Of a stretch of 64,000 nt of DNA, positions 8,781 through 16,133 are shown piece after piece. The translations under genes and the position numbers were made by a program. The DNA is from Firmicutes bacterium UBA3572 (GTDB lineage: Bacteria; Bacillota; Desulfotomaculia; Desulfotomaculales; Desulforudaceae), in NCBI GenBank assembly GCA_002375985.1, contig DFNH01000024.1, forward strand, positions 10,079 to 74,078. The letters are read 5' to 3'. Under the pieces are notes generated by a model. It saw only the letters and a list, made by a program, of their open reading frames with translations, made no database searches and had not been told where the DNA came from. Numbering within the stretch: position 1 is the stretch's first letter; each line of letters opens with the position of its first letter.

Positions 8781-8894
8781 CTTCCCCCTTCTTTTGCTAT
8801 GATTGCCAGGTCCTTACATTTACTTCCGCGCCCGGGCGCTAAACCCTTGCGGGGGAAGGAAATTTCTTCTAATTTTTTTTCCGGCACCGTTCTA

Positions 8895-8931
8895 CAAAAG
8901 AAAAGCCCCGCGCACTCAGGCGCAGGGCTTT
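8895..8931 (-). terminator. intrinsic terminator of guaB
   Basis: On the minus strand AAAGCCCTGCGC and GCGCGGGGCTTT flank a 6-nt loop and are followed by TCTTTT. It lies just past the guaB stop codon. Confidence 0.9.
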
Positions 8932-8945
8932 CGGGATTAGGGCGT

Positions 8946-10409
8946 TTAGCGGAGGCTGTAGTTGGGCGCCTCCTTGGTGATGGTCACGTTGTGCGGGTGG
9001 CTTTCGATAAGGCCGGCGGTGGTGATGCGGATGAACTTGGTCTTGGTCTTGAGTTCCTGGATGTTGCGCACGCCGCAGTAACCCATGCCGGCCCGCAGTC
9101 CTCCAACCAGTTGGTAGACGGTGTCCGACACCGACCCCTTGAAGGGCACCCGGCCTTCCACGCCTTCGGGGACCAGCTTGGCGGTGTTCGTTCCCTCCTG
9201 GAAGTAGCGGTCGCCGGAGCCAAGGTGCATCGCGCCCAGGGAGCCCATACCGCGGTAGACCTTGTAGCTGCGGCCCTGGTAGATTTCGATTTCGCCCGGG
9301 CTTTCCTCGGTGCCGGCCAGGAGGCTCCCCAGCATGACCACGTCGGCCCCCGCGGCGATGGCCTTGACGATGTCCCCGGAGTACTTGATGCCCCCGTCGG
9401 CGATGATCGGCACACTGTGCTTCACCGCTTCGTTGGCACAGTTGTACACCGCGGTGATCTGGGGTACCCCGATGCCGGCGATGACCCGGGTGGTGCAGAT
9501 AGAACCCGGACCGATGCCCACTTTCACGGCGTCCGCCCCGGCCTGGATCAGATCGCGCGTGGCTTCCGCGGTGGCCACGTTGCCGGCGATGACGCAGGTG
9601 TCGGGGTACTTGTTTTTGATTTTGGCGACCGTCTGCAGCACGCGCCGGGAATGCCCGTGCGCGGTATCCACCACGATGGCGTCCACCTTGGCGGAGACCA
9701 GGGCGTCCACCCGGCTCATATAGTCCTTGCCCACCCCGACGGCCGCGGCCACCCGGAGGCGTCCCTGGGGGTCCTTGGCCGCGCGCGGGTATTTTTGCAG
9801 CTTTTCGATGTCCTTGATGGTGATCAGGCCGCGCAAGTTTCCTTCAGCGTCGACCAGGGGGAGTTTTTCAATCTTGTACCGGCGCAGGACCTCCTTGGCC
9901 TCGTCCAGGGTGGTGCCCACCGGCGCGGTGATCAGGTTCTCCTTGGTCATCACCGGCTCGATCGGGCCGCTGAAATCCTGTACGAACCGGATGTCCCGGT
10001 TGGTGATGATCCCGACCAGCTTGCCGTTCTCGGTGACCGGTACGCCGGAGATACGGTACCTCTCCATCAGCACGACCGCTTCCTGGATGGTGTTGCGCGG
10101 GGAGAGGTAGATGGGGTCGGTGATTACGCCGTGCTCGGACCGCTTGACCTTGTCGACCTCCAGCGCCTGTTTTTCGATGCTCATGTTGCGGTGAATCACG
10201 CCGATACCGCCCTCGCGCGCCAGGGCGATGGCCATGCGCGCCTCGGTGACCGTATCCATACCGGCGCTCATCAGGGGTATGTTGAGCGTGATGTTGCGGG
10301 TCAGTCTGGTGCTGGTATCAACTTCGGCCGGCAGCACTTCGGAAACCGCCGGCACCAACAGCACGTCGTCGAATGTCAGGCCTTCTTCTTTGAATCGTTC
10401 CGGAAACAC
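8946..10409 (-). CDS. guaB: inosine-5'-monophosphate dehydrogenase
   Basis: The 487-residue enzyme oxidises IMP to XMP, the committed step to guanine nucleotides. It opens with FPERFKEEGLTFDDVLLVPA. Two CBS domains lie at about residues 95-205. The catalytic loop GIGPGSICTTRVIAGIG is near 300 and the flap GMGSLGAM near 390. The start is GTG at 10409. A TATAAT hexamer lies about 30 bp upstream on the minus strand (10438-10443), within a GTGCTATA direct repeat. The terminator follows directly, so it is probably monocistronic. Confidence 0.97.
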   Translation of the reverse strand: MFPERFKEEGLTFDDVLLVPAVSEVLPAEVDTSTRLTRNITLNIPLMSAGMDTVTEARMAIALAREGGIGVIHRNMSIEKQALEVDKVKRSEHGVITDPIYLSPRNTIQEAVVLMERYRISGVPVTENGKLVGIITNRDIRFVQDFSGPIEPVMTKENLITAPVGTTLDEAKEVLRRYKIEKLPLVDAEGNLRGLITIKDIEKLQKYPRAAKDPQGRLRVAAAVGVGKDYMSRVDALVSAKVDAIVVDTAHGHSRRVLQTVAKIKNKYPDTCVIAGNVATAEATRDLIQAGADAVKVGIGPGSICTTRVIAGIGVPQITAVYNCANEAVKHSVPIIADGGIKYSGDIVKAIAAGADVVMLGSLLAGTEESPGEIEIYQGRSYKVYRGMGSLGAMHLGSGDRYFQEGTNTAKLVPEGVEGRVPFKGSVSDTVYQLVGGLRAGMGYCGVRNIQELKTKTKFIRITTAGLIESHPHNVTITKEAPNYSLR

Positions 10410-10634
10410 TTGATAGCCCGCCCCCTACTCGGATAAATCATTATAGCACAGTATAGCACAAGGGGAGATTTCCGTCACTTGGCCGCCCAAACAAAAAATA
10501 AAGATTCCGTCTCTGGTACACGGGCAGCAAGACTCGAAGAAGGGAGACCCGGAGCCCCGGGAGCGCGCCAGTTTTCGAGGAAAGAATTCCGGGAAGGATT
10601 TCCGGGGCCCGCGGCGAAAGGGTAGGCACGGACG

Positions 10635-11297
10635 GTGAGACTGATGATCACGAACCCCATTCCGTGCCGCCTCGTGTGTTCGGCCTGTCTGGCCACCTTC
10701 CCCGCCGAGATCGTGAAAACCTTCGGCACCGGGGGTTGGCTGGAAAGCGATCTCTGTTACCGGTCTTACGCCACTTTTCCTTACCCCTACCTGGTGGCGG
10801 TCTGCCCGTGCTGCCACTGGGCGGCCTATATTCACGACTTCGAAAAACTGGCCTACCTCCCGCGCTATTCGGACTCCGAGTTGTCCAAAGCCTTGCGCGA
10901 GCACCTGGAAGAACAGCGGGTGCTTTACCCCGGTTCGCGCAAATACGAGTTGGCCGCGCACGCCTACGCGCGTGCCGGCACGCCGCCGCTGGGCATCGGG
11001 GACCTTTACCTGCGCGGGGTGTGGTGCGCCCGCTACGAGGCGGCGGCCGAAGTGGAACAGCGCCTCCAGCAGGAGGCCATCCGCTGGTTCGAACGGGCGC
11101 TTTCCCAGGATCTTTCCGGTTTCGAGCGGGCGCGGGTTTTCTATTTGCTCGGAGAATTAAACCGGCGTCTGGGACGGTTTGAAGAGGCCGTGCGGTGGTT
11201 TGCCGGGGTCGGTCCCGCGCCGGCCTGGCTCAAATCTTGGACCGCGCGGATGTCCGCCCTGGCCCGGGAACACGACCCCACCATCCAGGTTCTCTAG
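10635..11297 (+). CDS. DUF2225 family protein
   Basis: The 220-residue cytoplasmic protein has N-terminal metal-binding pairs CSAC and CPCC, about 45 residues apart, and a helical TPR-like second half (EQRLQQEAIRWFERALSQDL...YLLGELNRRLGRFEEAVRWF). This arrangement is that of DUF2225, a Firmicute family of unknown function. The GTG at 10635 has only a weak ribosome binding site; an in-frame ATG at 10644 is equally possible. Confidence 0.75.
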   Translation: MRLMITNPIPCRLVCSACLATFPAEIVKTFGTGGWLESDLCYRSYATFPYPYLVAVCPCCHWAAYIHDFEKLAYLPRYSDSELSKALREHLEEQRVLYPGSRKYELAAHAYARAGTPPLGIGDLYLRGVWCARYEAAAEVEQRLQQEAIRWFERALSQDLSGFERARVFYLLGELNRRLGRFEEAVRWFAGVGPAPAWLKSWTARMSALAREHDPTIQVL

Positions 11298-11314
11298 CGG
11301 CGACCCAGATTTTT

Positions 11315-11554
11315 CTAGTCCTGGCCCTGGACCGAGTCGAGGCCGTAGCGCATGAACTGGGCGCGCAAGGCCGCGATCGTGCCCACCGGCACGCCGAACT
11401 CGCGGGCCATGTCGGCGTCGGAGCGGTTCAGGCGCAGGCCGCCGATGAACCGGTCAAAGTCCACGCCCACTTCCTCGGTCTTCAGTTGCAGGCTGGGCTG
11501 CGTGCTCCACGGCGCCCGCGCCCAAGTCTCCTGGCGGTGGTCGTCAGTGGTCAT
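11315..11554 (-). CDS. small helix-turn-helix protein
   Basis: This 79-residue protein has a C-terminal helix-turn-helix of sigma-region-4 type (SDADMAREFGVPVGTIAALR). A short variable N-terminus precedes it. The ATG at 11554 has GGAG 8 nt upstream; a longer frame exists but lacks a site. It lies 32 bp downstream of ytrI on the same strand and may be cotranscribed with the ytrH-ytrI pair. No target is known. Confidence 0.65.
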   Translation of the reverse strand: MTTDDHRQETWARAPWSTQPSLQLKTEEVGVDFDRFIGGLRLNRSDADMAREFGVPVGTIAALRAQFMRYGLDSVQGQD

Positions 11555-11586
11555 AGGTTCCACTCCTTTTCTCTTTTCTCTTTCGC

Positions 11587-12102
11587 TTAACCGGTAGTCT
11601 CTGTGGGTAAGTGGGCGGTTATCCACAAAACATGCCTGTCCCCTTTTATTTCGGCGTCCACCAGCACCAGGAACTCCTCGCCGGCAAAGACGATCCGGGT
11701 GGTCAGGGCAAACCGCAGGTTTTCCACCTCGACCTCCCGGCCGTCGATGATGCGCGGCACCAGCCGCGGGTTCAACGTCGCCACTTCCTGGCCGTAAAGC
11801 GGGGCCAACCACTCCTTGACCTTTTTTTCGACGGCCAGGTGCGCTTCCTTTTCCTGGTGCGCCGTGAGGTCATCGGCGAATTCGATCTCCACCTTGATCC
11901 CGGTGACCACCTGCCGGCGTTCGGAGGTCAGGTTGGCCCGCAGTTCGGCCGTTTCCTGCCGCGCCGCCGCCAGTTCTTCGTTCAGCACGCGCACGGAGTA
12001 CATCAACTGTTCGATCTGCCGGCTGGTGTGTACGGACATGGCACTGGCCCCGAGCAGGGCGCCCAGGATCAGGATGCTTATGATCCGCAGCGCCCGCCTC
12101 AT
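11587..12102 (-). CDS. ytrI: YtrI-like sporulation membrane protein with repeat-derived C-terminus
   Basis: The 171-residue protein has one N-terminal membrane segment (RIISILILGALLGASAMSV), a short coiled coil (about residues 30-65) and a globular outer or forespore-side domain. Its identity rests on position: it overlaps the YtrH gene by 4 bp (ATGA) in the ytrH-ytrI order known from Bacillus, where both are needed for efficient sporulation. The last 19 codons (KGDRHVLWITAHL...) lie entirely inside a 46-bp DnaA-box repeat element plus a few bases, so the native C-terminus has been replaced or extended. Sequence similarity to YtrI is weak by eye. Confidence 0.65.
   Translation of the reverse strand: MRRALRIISILILGALLGASAMSVHTSRQIEQLMYSVRVLNEELAAARQETAELRANLTSERRQVVTGIKVEIEFADDLTAHQEKEAHLAVEKKVKEWLAPLYGQEVATLNPRLVPRIIDGREVEVENLRFALTTRIVFAGEEFLVLVDAEIKGDRHVLWITAHLPTETTG
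11602..11647 (+). repeat. 46-bp DnaA-box hairpin element, copy a
   Basis: TGTGGGTAA, 8 nt (GTGGGCGG), TTATCCACA, then AAACATGCCTGTCCCCTTTT. One box carries a single change from the consensus. This copy lies within the ytrI coding sequence on the opposite strand. Other copies are at 22355, 32978 and 57455. Confidence 0.9.
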
Positions 12103-12428
12103 TCCCGGCCACCGCCGGTGAGGGCCAGGATCAGCATGTAGGCCAGCTGCGCCCCGGCCAGGCTGCTCAACACGTAACACAGCTGCCGGGCCACCGCGGA
12201 GACCTCGCCGCGGAAAAGACCCGATTCAAAGGCTTCAAAAATGTAGAAACTGGAACCGATGGCGGCGGCGATCGCCCAGATTTTTACCTCCTGGGCAATG
12301 CGCAGCATGACGGTCACCGGCGGTTCCCGGACCAGGGCGGCGCCCAGCGCCCCCAGCACCGCGGCGCCCAGGATCATGCCACAGGCGGTAAAGAAGATGA
12401 GCACCAACCGGGTCAAGAGTCCATCCAC
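12099..12428 (-). CDS. ytrH: YtrH family sporulation protein
   Basis: This 109-residue integral membrane protein has three predicted membrane segments (about residues 7-32, 48-66, 82-104). The sequence MDGLLTRLVLIFFTACGMIL...AIAAAIGSSFYIFEAFESG is that of the YtrH family, made during sporulation in the mother cell of Bacillus. It overlaps ytrI by 4 bp. Sigma-E control is expected from the family; I did not find a clear sigma-E promoter. Confidence 0.85.
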   Translation of the reverse strand: MDGLLTRLVLIFFTACGMILGAAVLGALGAALVREPPVTVMLRIAQEVKIWAIAAAIGSSFYIFEAFESGLFRGEVSAVARQLCYVLSSLAGAQLAYMLILALTGGGRE

Positions 12429-12540
12429 CGCCCCGCCTCCACTCGCTACGGTCTCCTGCTAATCCTATGCGTCCGGGAGCGCACACTATTACGGCCGCGA
12501 AAAAGGAAGAGGGGGCCGGAAACGGGAACGGGCGGGAAAC

Positions 12541-12796
12541 GGGGACGGGCTACTTTTTCAAGGTAAGACGGCCATGTTTTTACTAACAAAACATCCGCAA
12601 ACTACCAGTTCAGGCGAAAAACAAAGTACCACCAGAAAAAGTTGCCTGTACCCGTTCCCCGCAAAAAAGGGGACAGGCTACTTTTTCAAGGTAAGACGGC
12701 CATGTTTTACTAACAAAACATCCGCAAACTACCAGTTCAGGCGAAAATCAAAGTACCACCAGAAAAAGTTGCCTGTACCCGTTTCCCGCAAAAAAG
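12541..12796. repeat. tandem duplication (128-bp period) of a palindromic-ended element
   Basis: Two nearly identical 128-bp units start at 12541 and 12669; a third begins at about 12796 and stops after about 21 bp. Each unit carries a left arm GGGGAC(A/G)GGCTACTTTTTC and a right arm GAAAAAGTTGCCTGTACCCG. These are inverted repeats with fixed mismatches, enclosing about 75 bp that contain GCCATGTTTT-ACTAACAAAACAT. The units differ by a handful of bases, so the duplication is recent. Confidence 0.9.
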
Positions 12797-12817
12797 GGAC
12801 AGGCTACTTTTTCAAGC

Positions 12818-12907
12818 GGAAATGGGGACAGGCACCTTTTTTGAGATGGTAGTCGTTTCCTACAACAGCAGGGTTTCTCCTCAAAAAACGAGCCAGTCCC
12901 CATTTCC
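12818..12907. repeat. imperfect palindromic element with GGAAATGGGGAC arms
   Basis: The left arm GGAAATGGGGAC-AGGCACCTTTTTTGAG and the right-arm complement GGAAATGGGGAC-TGGCTCGTTTTTTGAG differ at only three positions. It belongs to the same family as the other GGGGACAGGC elements. Confidence 0.85.
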
Positions 12908-12960
12908 TTCGTTCCCGCCGGAGCGGGGCCGCAACTCGCGTAAGGATACCCTTCCAACCA

Positions 12961-13014
12961 AAAAAAGGGTACAGGCAACTTTTTCTGGCGAAAAAGTAGC
13001 CCGTCCCCTTTTTT
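12961..13014. repeat. short hairpin form of the GGGGACAGGC element
   Basis: AAAAGGGTACAGGCAACTTTTTC, a 4-nt loop (TGGC) and GAAAAAGTAGCCCGTCCCCTTTT form a compact hairpin with fixed mismatches at the A/G and A/T positions. It lies 27 bp after the stop codon of the aminomutase gene and could also act as its terminator. Confidence 0.85.
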
Positions 13015-13041
13015 CCCTTCCCTTTTTCTTTTCTAGCCGTT

Positions 13042-14301
13042 TTAGCCGTTGGGGTAGGGGATCACCCGGTTTTCCCAGGTGCGCAGGATCAGCTTTTCCG
13101 GAGTGTGCTCGAGGACGTAGGCCGGGGTCACCGGCGTCTTGCCGAATCCCCCGGGCGCGTTGATGATGTAGGTGGGCACGGCCAGCCCGGAGGTGTACCC
13201 GCGCAGCTTGTCCATAATGGCCAAGCCCTCGTCCACCGTGGTGATGAAATGACTGGTGCCGCGCACCGCCTTGGCGTGAAAGATGTAGTAAGGCCGCACG
13301 CGGATCCGGAGCAATTCGTGGTTGAGCTTTTTCATCACGTGGGGATCGTTGTTGACCCCCTTGAGCAGCACCGCCTGGTTGCCCAAAACCACCCCGGCCT
13401 TGACCAACCGGGCGCAGGCCGCAGCCGCCTCCGGTGTGACCTCCAGCGGATGGTTGAACTGGGTGTTGATGTAGATGGGCGGATACTTCTCCAGGATGGC
13501 GCACAATTCGGCGGTGATCCGCTGCGGCAGGGTGACCGGCGTCCTGGTGCCCAGCCGCTTGATTTCCACGTGTTCGATCGCGTGTAGCTCGCCCAGCAAC
13601 CAGTCCAGCGTGCGGTTGCTGAGCAGCAGGGCATCCCCGCCGGTGATCAAAACGTCCCGGATCTCCGGGTTGGCCCGGATGTAGTTGAGCGCCGCCTCGA
13701 GGACGCGCCGGGATTGGTGCCGGTCAACCTCCCCGATATTGCGCCGCCGCTGGCAGTGCCGGCAGTACATGGCGCACTGGTTGGTCACGTTGATGATCAG
13801 CCGGTCCGGGTAACGCCTGGTTATACCGGGCGCCGGGTTGGTAAGCCGCTCGGCCATGGGGTCAAAGCTGCCGCGGGAATCGGTAATTTCGGCAAGCGAC
13901 GGCACGGCCTGCAGCCAGACCGGCCCACCGACGCCCCCCGCCGCCACCACCGCGGCGTAGTACGGCGATATGGCCCAGCGGTACTGGCGGGAAACCCGCT
14001 CGATATCCCTTACCGCCTGGGGGTCAAGCGGCACCAGCTTGGCCAGCAGCTCCACGCTGTTGATCCGGTGACGCATCTGCCAGCGCCAGTCGGCCCAATT
14101 CTCTTCGGTGCCGCCCAGCAGGGAAAGCAGTTCGGCCTTGTGGGCGGCAATGCGCGCCGTCAATTCCCGGCCGCTGGGAATGCTGTCTTTTACGGCCAGG
14201 TAGTCGGTAATGCGCTCTCTCAGCTCCGCGGCCCGCTTTAGGGACTGCCGCCTTTCTTCCTCTGCGGTGAGCACCGCACCGTTGATGTGGTCGATGGCCA
14301 C
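13042..14301 (-). CDS. eam: KamA-family aminomutase, probably glutamate 2,3-aminomutase
   Basis: This 419-residue radical SAM/PLP aminomutase has the cluster motif CAMYCRHC (Cys 176, 180, 183) and a PLP lysine in NAPGGFGKTP (Lys388). In lysine 2,3-aminomutase two aspartates bind the substrate side-chain amine. Here the equivalent positions, at matching spacing, are Lys344 (FHAKAVRG) and Asn381 (IINAPGG), the residues reported for glutamate 2,3-aminomutase. The product would be beta-glutamate, an osmolyte. I chose the GTG at 14301 because AAGGGGG lies 8 nt upstream and because a longer start would overlap the riboswitch terminator. No lysine-fermentation genes are nearby. Confidence 0.85.
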   Translation of the reverse strand: MAIDHINGAVLTAEEERRQSLKRAAELRERITDYLAVKDSIPSGRELTARIAAHKAELLSLLGGTEENWADWRWQMRHRINSVELLAKLVPLDPQAVRDIERVSRQYRWAISPYYAAVVAAGGVGGPVWLQAVPSLAEITDSRGSFDPMAERLTNPAPGITRRYPDRLIINVTNQCAMYCRHCQRRRNIGEVDRHQSRRVLEAALNYIRANPEIRDVLITGGDALLLSNRTLDWLLGELHAIEHVEIKRLGTRTPVTLPQRITAELCAILEKYPPIYINTQFNHPLEVTPEAAAACARLVKAGVVLGNQAVLLKGVNNDPHVMKKLNHELLRIRVRPYYIFHAKAVRGTSHFITTVDEGLAIMDKLRGYTSGLAVPTYIINAPGGFGKTPVTPAYVLEHTPEKLILRTWENRVIPYPNG

Positions 14302-14327
14302 CCAAAACACCCCCTTAACCTGCGGCC

Positions 14328-14361
14328 AAAATAAACCCCCGGATTTGCGCCGCTCCGGGGG
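14328..14361 (-). terminator. riboswitch expression-platform terminator
   Basis: On the minus strand CCCCCGGA and TCCGGGGG form a stem with a 10-nt loop, followed by TTTATTTT. It lies between the c-di-AMP aptamer and the aminomutase start, as expected for a transcription-attenuation switch. Confidence 0.85.
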
Positions 14362-14394
14362 AAGGACGCACGTCTCACAACCCTTCGCCAAAAT

Positions 14395-14556
14395 TTAACC
14401 AAGGGTCGTAACGAGCATCGTTCTTCCCACGCTTACGAGGTTAGCTGACGGGTTCGGGTCGGAAGGTAACCCTACCCGGCACCACGGCCGGGATTCACCC
14501 CTTTTGACGGGTCCCCCGCTTCTCAATGCCTGAGAACTCAGCGCGTCTTTTTACTG
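14395..14556 (-). promoter_or_regulatory. c-di-AMP riboswitch (ydaO-yuaA class)
   Basis: Read on the minus strand, the RNA contains in order CGCTGAGTTCTCAGGCA, GGGGGACCC, GGGGTGAATCC, CGGGTAGGG, ACCTTCCGACCCGAACCCG and CAGCTAACCTCGTAAGCG. This is the conserved core series of the ydaO class, which binds cyclic di-AMP and usually switches genes off by termination. It begins just after the promoter's expected start site and is followed by an intrinsic terminator. The controlled gene is the beta-glutamate-type aminomutase. Confidence 0.92.
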
Positions 14557-14561
14557 AGGCC

Positions 14562-14591
14562 ATTATAACACCCGGCCGCACCGGGTGTCAA
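14562..14591 (-). promoter_or_regulatory. promoter of the riboswitch-aminomutase unit
   Basis: On the minus strand, consensus TTGACA (14586-14591) and TATAAT (14562-14567) are separated by 18 bp. The spacer is an inverted repeat, ACACCCGG-tgcgg-CCGGGTGT, which could be an operator or a terminator for the upstream phosphatase gene that ends at 14596. Confidence 0.85.
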
Positions 14592-14595
14592 ATGT

Positions 14596-15240
14596 TCATC
14601 CATTTATTGGTATGTTATGGGAATCAGATCCTTCGAGGTGACAGGTGTCGTTAAACAACAACAGCTGGGCGCGGTCGGGCGCAAAAAACTCGATGATGCT
14701 CAGGGCGGTGTTGTCCTGGCGCAGCCGCCAGTACTGGTTTAAGTCCATGTGGATTAGCGAGGCGATGCCGGCCCGGATGGTGCCGCCGTGGGTGACCACC
14801 ACCACCTGGTCGTCAGGATGACGGGCCGCAATCTCCCGCAGTGCCCCCACCGCTCTCGTTGCCACCTCGGTCAGCGTTTCCCCGCCCGGCAGGCGGGTAT
14901 CGCGGGGCTGTGACCACCACCGCCGGGAAAGGTCCGGATAAAGCTCGATGATTTCCTCCCGGGTCAGCCCTTCCCAGTCGCCGAAGTCAATTTCCCGCAG
15001 GGCCGGCACCTTTTGCACCGCCAAGCCGTGCGGCGCCGCCAGGATCAGGGCGGTGGCGTAGGCCCGCTGCAGGTCACTGGCGTAAAAGCCGGCGAAAGAC
15101 TGAGACGCCAGCCGCCCGGCCAGCGCCCGGGCCTGAGCCACACCAGAGGCACTGAGGGGAATATCGGCGTGCCCCTGATAACGGCGCGCGTGGTTCCAAA
15201 GTGTCTCTCCGTGCCTGACCAGAAATATCTTGCACCCCAC
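14596..15240 (-). CDS. histidine phosphatase family protein (CobC/PhoE-like)
   Basis: The 214-residue protein opens with the phosphohistidine motif FLVRHGETLWN (His in RHG). It contains ALREIDFGDWEGLT near residue 85 and the second catalytic histidine in VVVVTHGGTIRAG near 150. The family includes alpha-ribazole phosphatase (CobC) and broad-specificity phosphatases. No cobalamin genes are adjacent, so the substrate is open. Confidence 0.85.
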   Translation of the reverse strand: MGCKIFLVRHGETLWNHARRYQGHADIPLSASGVAQARALAGRLASQSFAGFYASDLQRAYATALILAAPHGLAVQKVPALREIDFGDWEGLTREEIIELYPDLSRRWWSQPRDTRLPGGETLTEVATRAVGALREIAARHPDDQVVVVTHGGTIRAGIASLIHMDLNQYWRLRQDNTALSIIEFFAPDRAQLLLFNDTCHLEGSDSHNIPING

Positions 15241-15271
15241 GCCGCTCCTCCTTTGTGCCGGGCGTCCCTCG

Positions 15272-15682
15272 TCAGGGCAACAGGTTCCGCACCCTGCCCA
15301 CCAATTCTTCGATCAGATGCGGGAGCGGCTCGGACTTCAACCCCACGAGGCTGATCTGGCCCGGGATCAGGGGCAAAAGTATTTTGGGCGCCGGGCTCTG
15401 GGCGATCGCCTCGGCCATTCTGGGGGTTAGCTCGCCGAGCATGGCGTGAGGGACCACGATCCCCACCGGTCCCACGATCAGGTCGACCCGCCCGGCATTA
15501 AACACCACCGCGTTTTCGCCGCTGGCTCCCTCGTTTGCGCCCGCCCGCAGCATCACCGCGGTAGCCAGAGCGTTCGTCCCCAGGGCCAGGATTTCGGTGT
15601 CCTCCGGAAGTTCTTGCCGCAGGCGCGCCGTGATGTGTTTCCCGATGCCGCCCCCTTGGCCGTCAATTACCGCGATGCGCAC
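15272..15682 (-). CDS. DUF3842 family protein
   Basis: The 136-residue protein opens MRIAVIDGQGGGIGKHI, a glycine-rich nucleotide-binding-like start. It continues with EILALGTNALATAVMLRAGANEG and VGPVGIVVPHAMLGELTPRMAEAIA, as in DUF3842, a conserved Firmicute family of unknown function. The GTG at 15682 has AGGGG 4 nt upstream. The frame is open further upstream, but no better site is present. Confidence 0.7.
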   Translation of the reverse strand: MRIAVIDGQGGGIGKHITARLRQELPEDTEILALGTNALATAVMLRAGANEGASGENAVVFNAGRVDLIVGPVGIVVPHAMLGELTPRMAEAIAQSPAPKILLPLIPGQISLVGLKSEPLPHLIEELVGRVRNLLP

Positions 15683-15826
15683 CCGTCCCCTCACCTCTCG
15701 CCCTGCATTATAGCATACGGCGCATAAGAAAAAAAAGAGACCCGCACCGGCCTCGACCTTTGCTACCATGTTATGAATTTGTTACAAATTATTCCCAGTA
15801 TGTGCACAGATTTGTGGATAAGCAGC

Positions 15827-16096
15827 TTAATGACCCGATTTACCGGCGCCGCCCGTCTGCAGCCGGGACTCTAATTCGTGAATCTGCCGGTTCTTTTGCA
15901 AAAGGCTCTGGGCATACTGGTAGTTGGCGCGCATCAGCCGCCGGTTTTCGCGTTCAAGTCGTTCCCGGAAGGTGGCCGTTTGCTGCTCCTGCCGCTCCAG
16001 CAGCAGCATCAGTACTCTCCGGCTCAACCGCAGTTGCAAAACCTTAGCCTCCAATTCCCGCACGCGTTTCTCCAGATAGTCTTGGTCGTGCGACAT
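15827..16096 (-). CDS. small coiled-coil protein
   Basis: This 89-residue, highly charged helical protein (MSHDQDYLEKRVRELEAKVL...RLERENRRLMRANYQYAQSLLQ) is almost all predicted coiled coil, with no membrane segment. The ATG follows GGGAGGCCGGCAG. A perfect 8-bp inverted repeat lies immediately upstream. I do not recognise the family. Confidence 0.6.
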   Translation of the reverse strand: MSHDQDYLEKRVRELEAKVLQLRLSRRVLMLLLERQEQQTATFRERLERENRRLMRANYQYAQSLLQKNRQIHELESRLQTGGAGKSGH

Positions 16097-16110
16097 CTGC
16101 CGGCCTCCCG

Positions 16111-16133
16111 CACTAAGGATGTTACCCTTAGTG
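16111..16133. promoter_or_regulatory. perfect inverted repeat in the leader of the small coiled-coil gene
   Basis: CACTAAGG and CCTTAGTG are separated by 7 nt (ATGTTAC). It ends about 15 bp before the ribosome binding site, so it may be an operator or a leader hairpin. Confidence 0.5.

Noticed and set aside
10425..10961. A 178-codon minus-strand frame upstream of guaB
   Set aside because: It overlaps the DUF2225 gene on the other strand and covers the guaB promoter region; no motif is seen.
12574..12978. Short frames through the repeat arrays (also at 16974-17243 and 22021-22439)
   Set aside because: Their residues are simply the repeat read in different frames (MPVPF, KGTGYFFK and similar), with no start context.
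12541..13014. Possible CRISPR array from repeated units
   Set aside because: Units are 128 bp, nearly identical throughout including the would-be spacers, have inverted ends, and no cas gene is nearby.
13042..14301. Lysine 2,3-aminomutase (kamA) assignment
   Set aside because: The two aspartates that bind the lysine side chain are replaced by Lys344 and Asn381, which fits glutamate as substrate; lysine-fermentation neighbours are absent.
13042..14391. Upstream TTG start (14391) for the aminomutase
   Set aside because: It would place coding sequence over the riboswitch terminator and has no ribosome binding site; the GTG at 14301 does.
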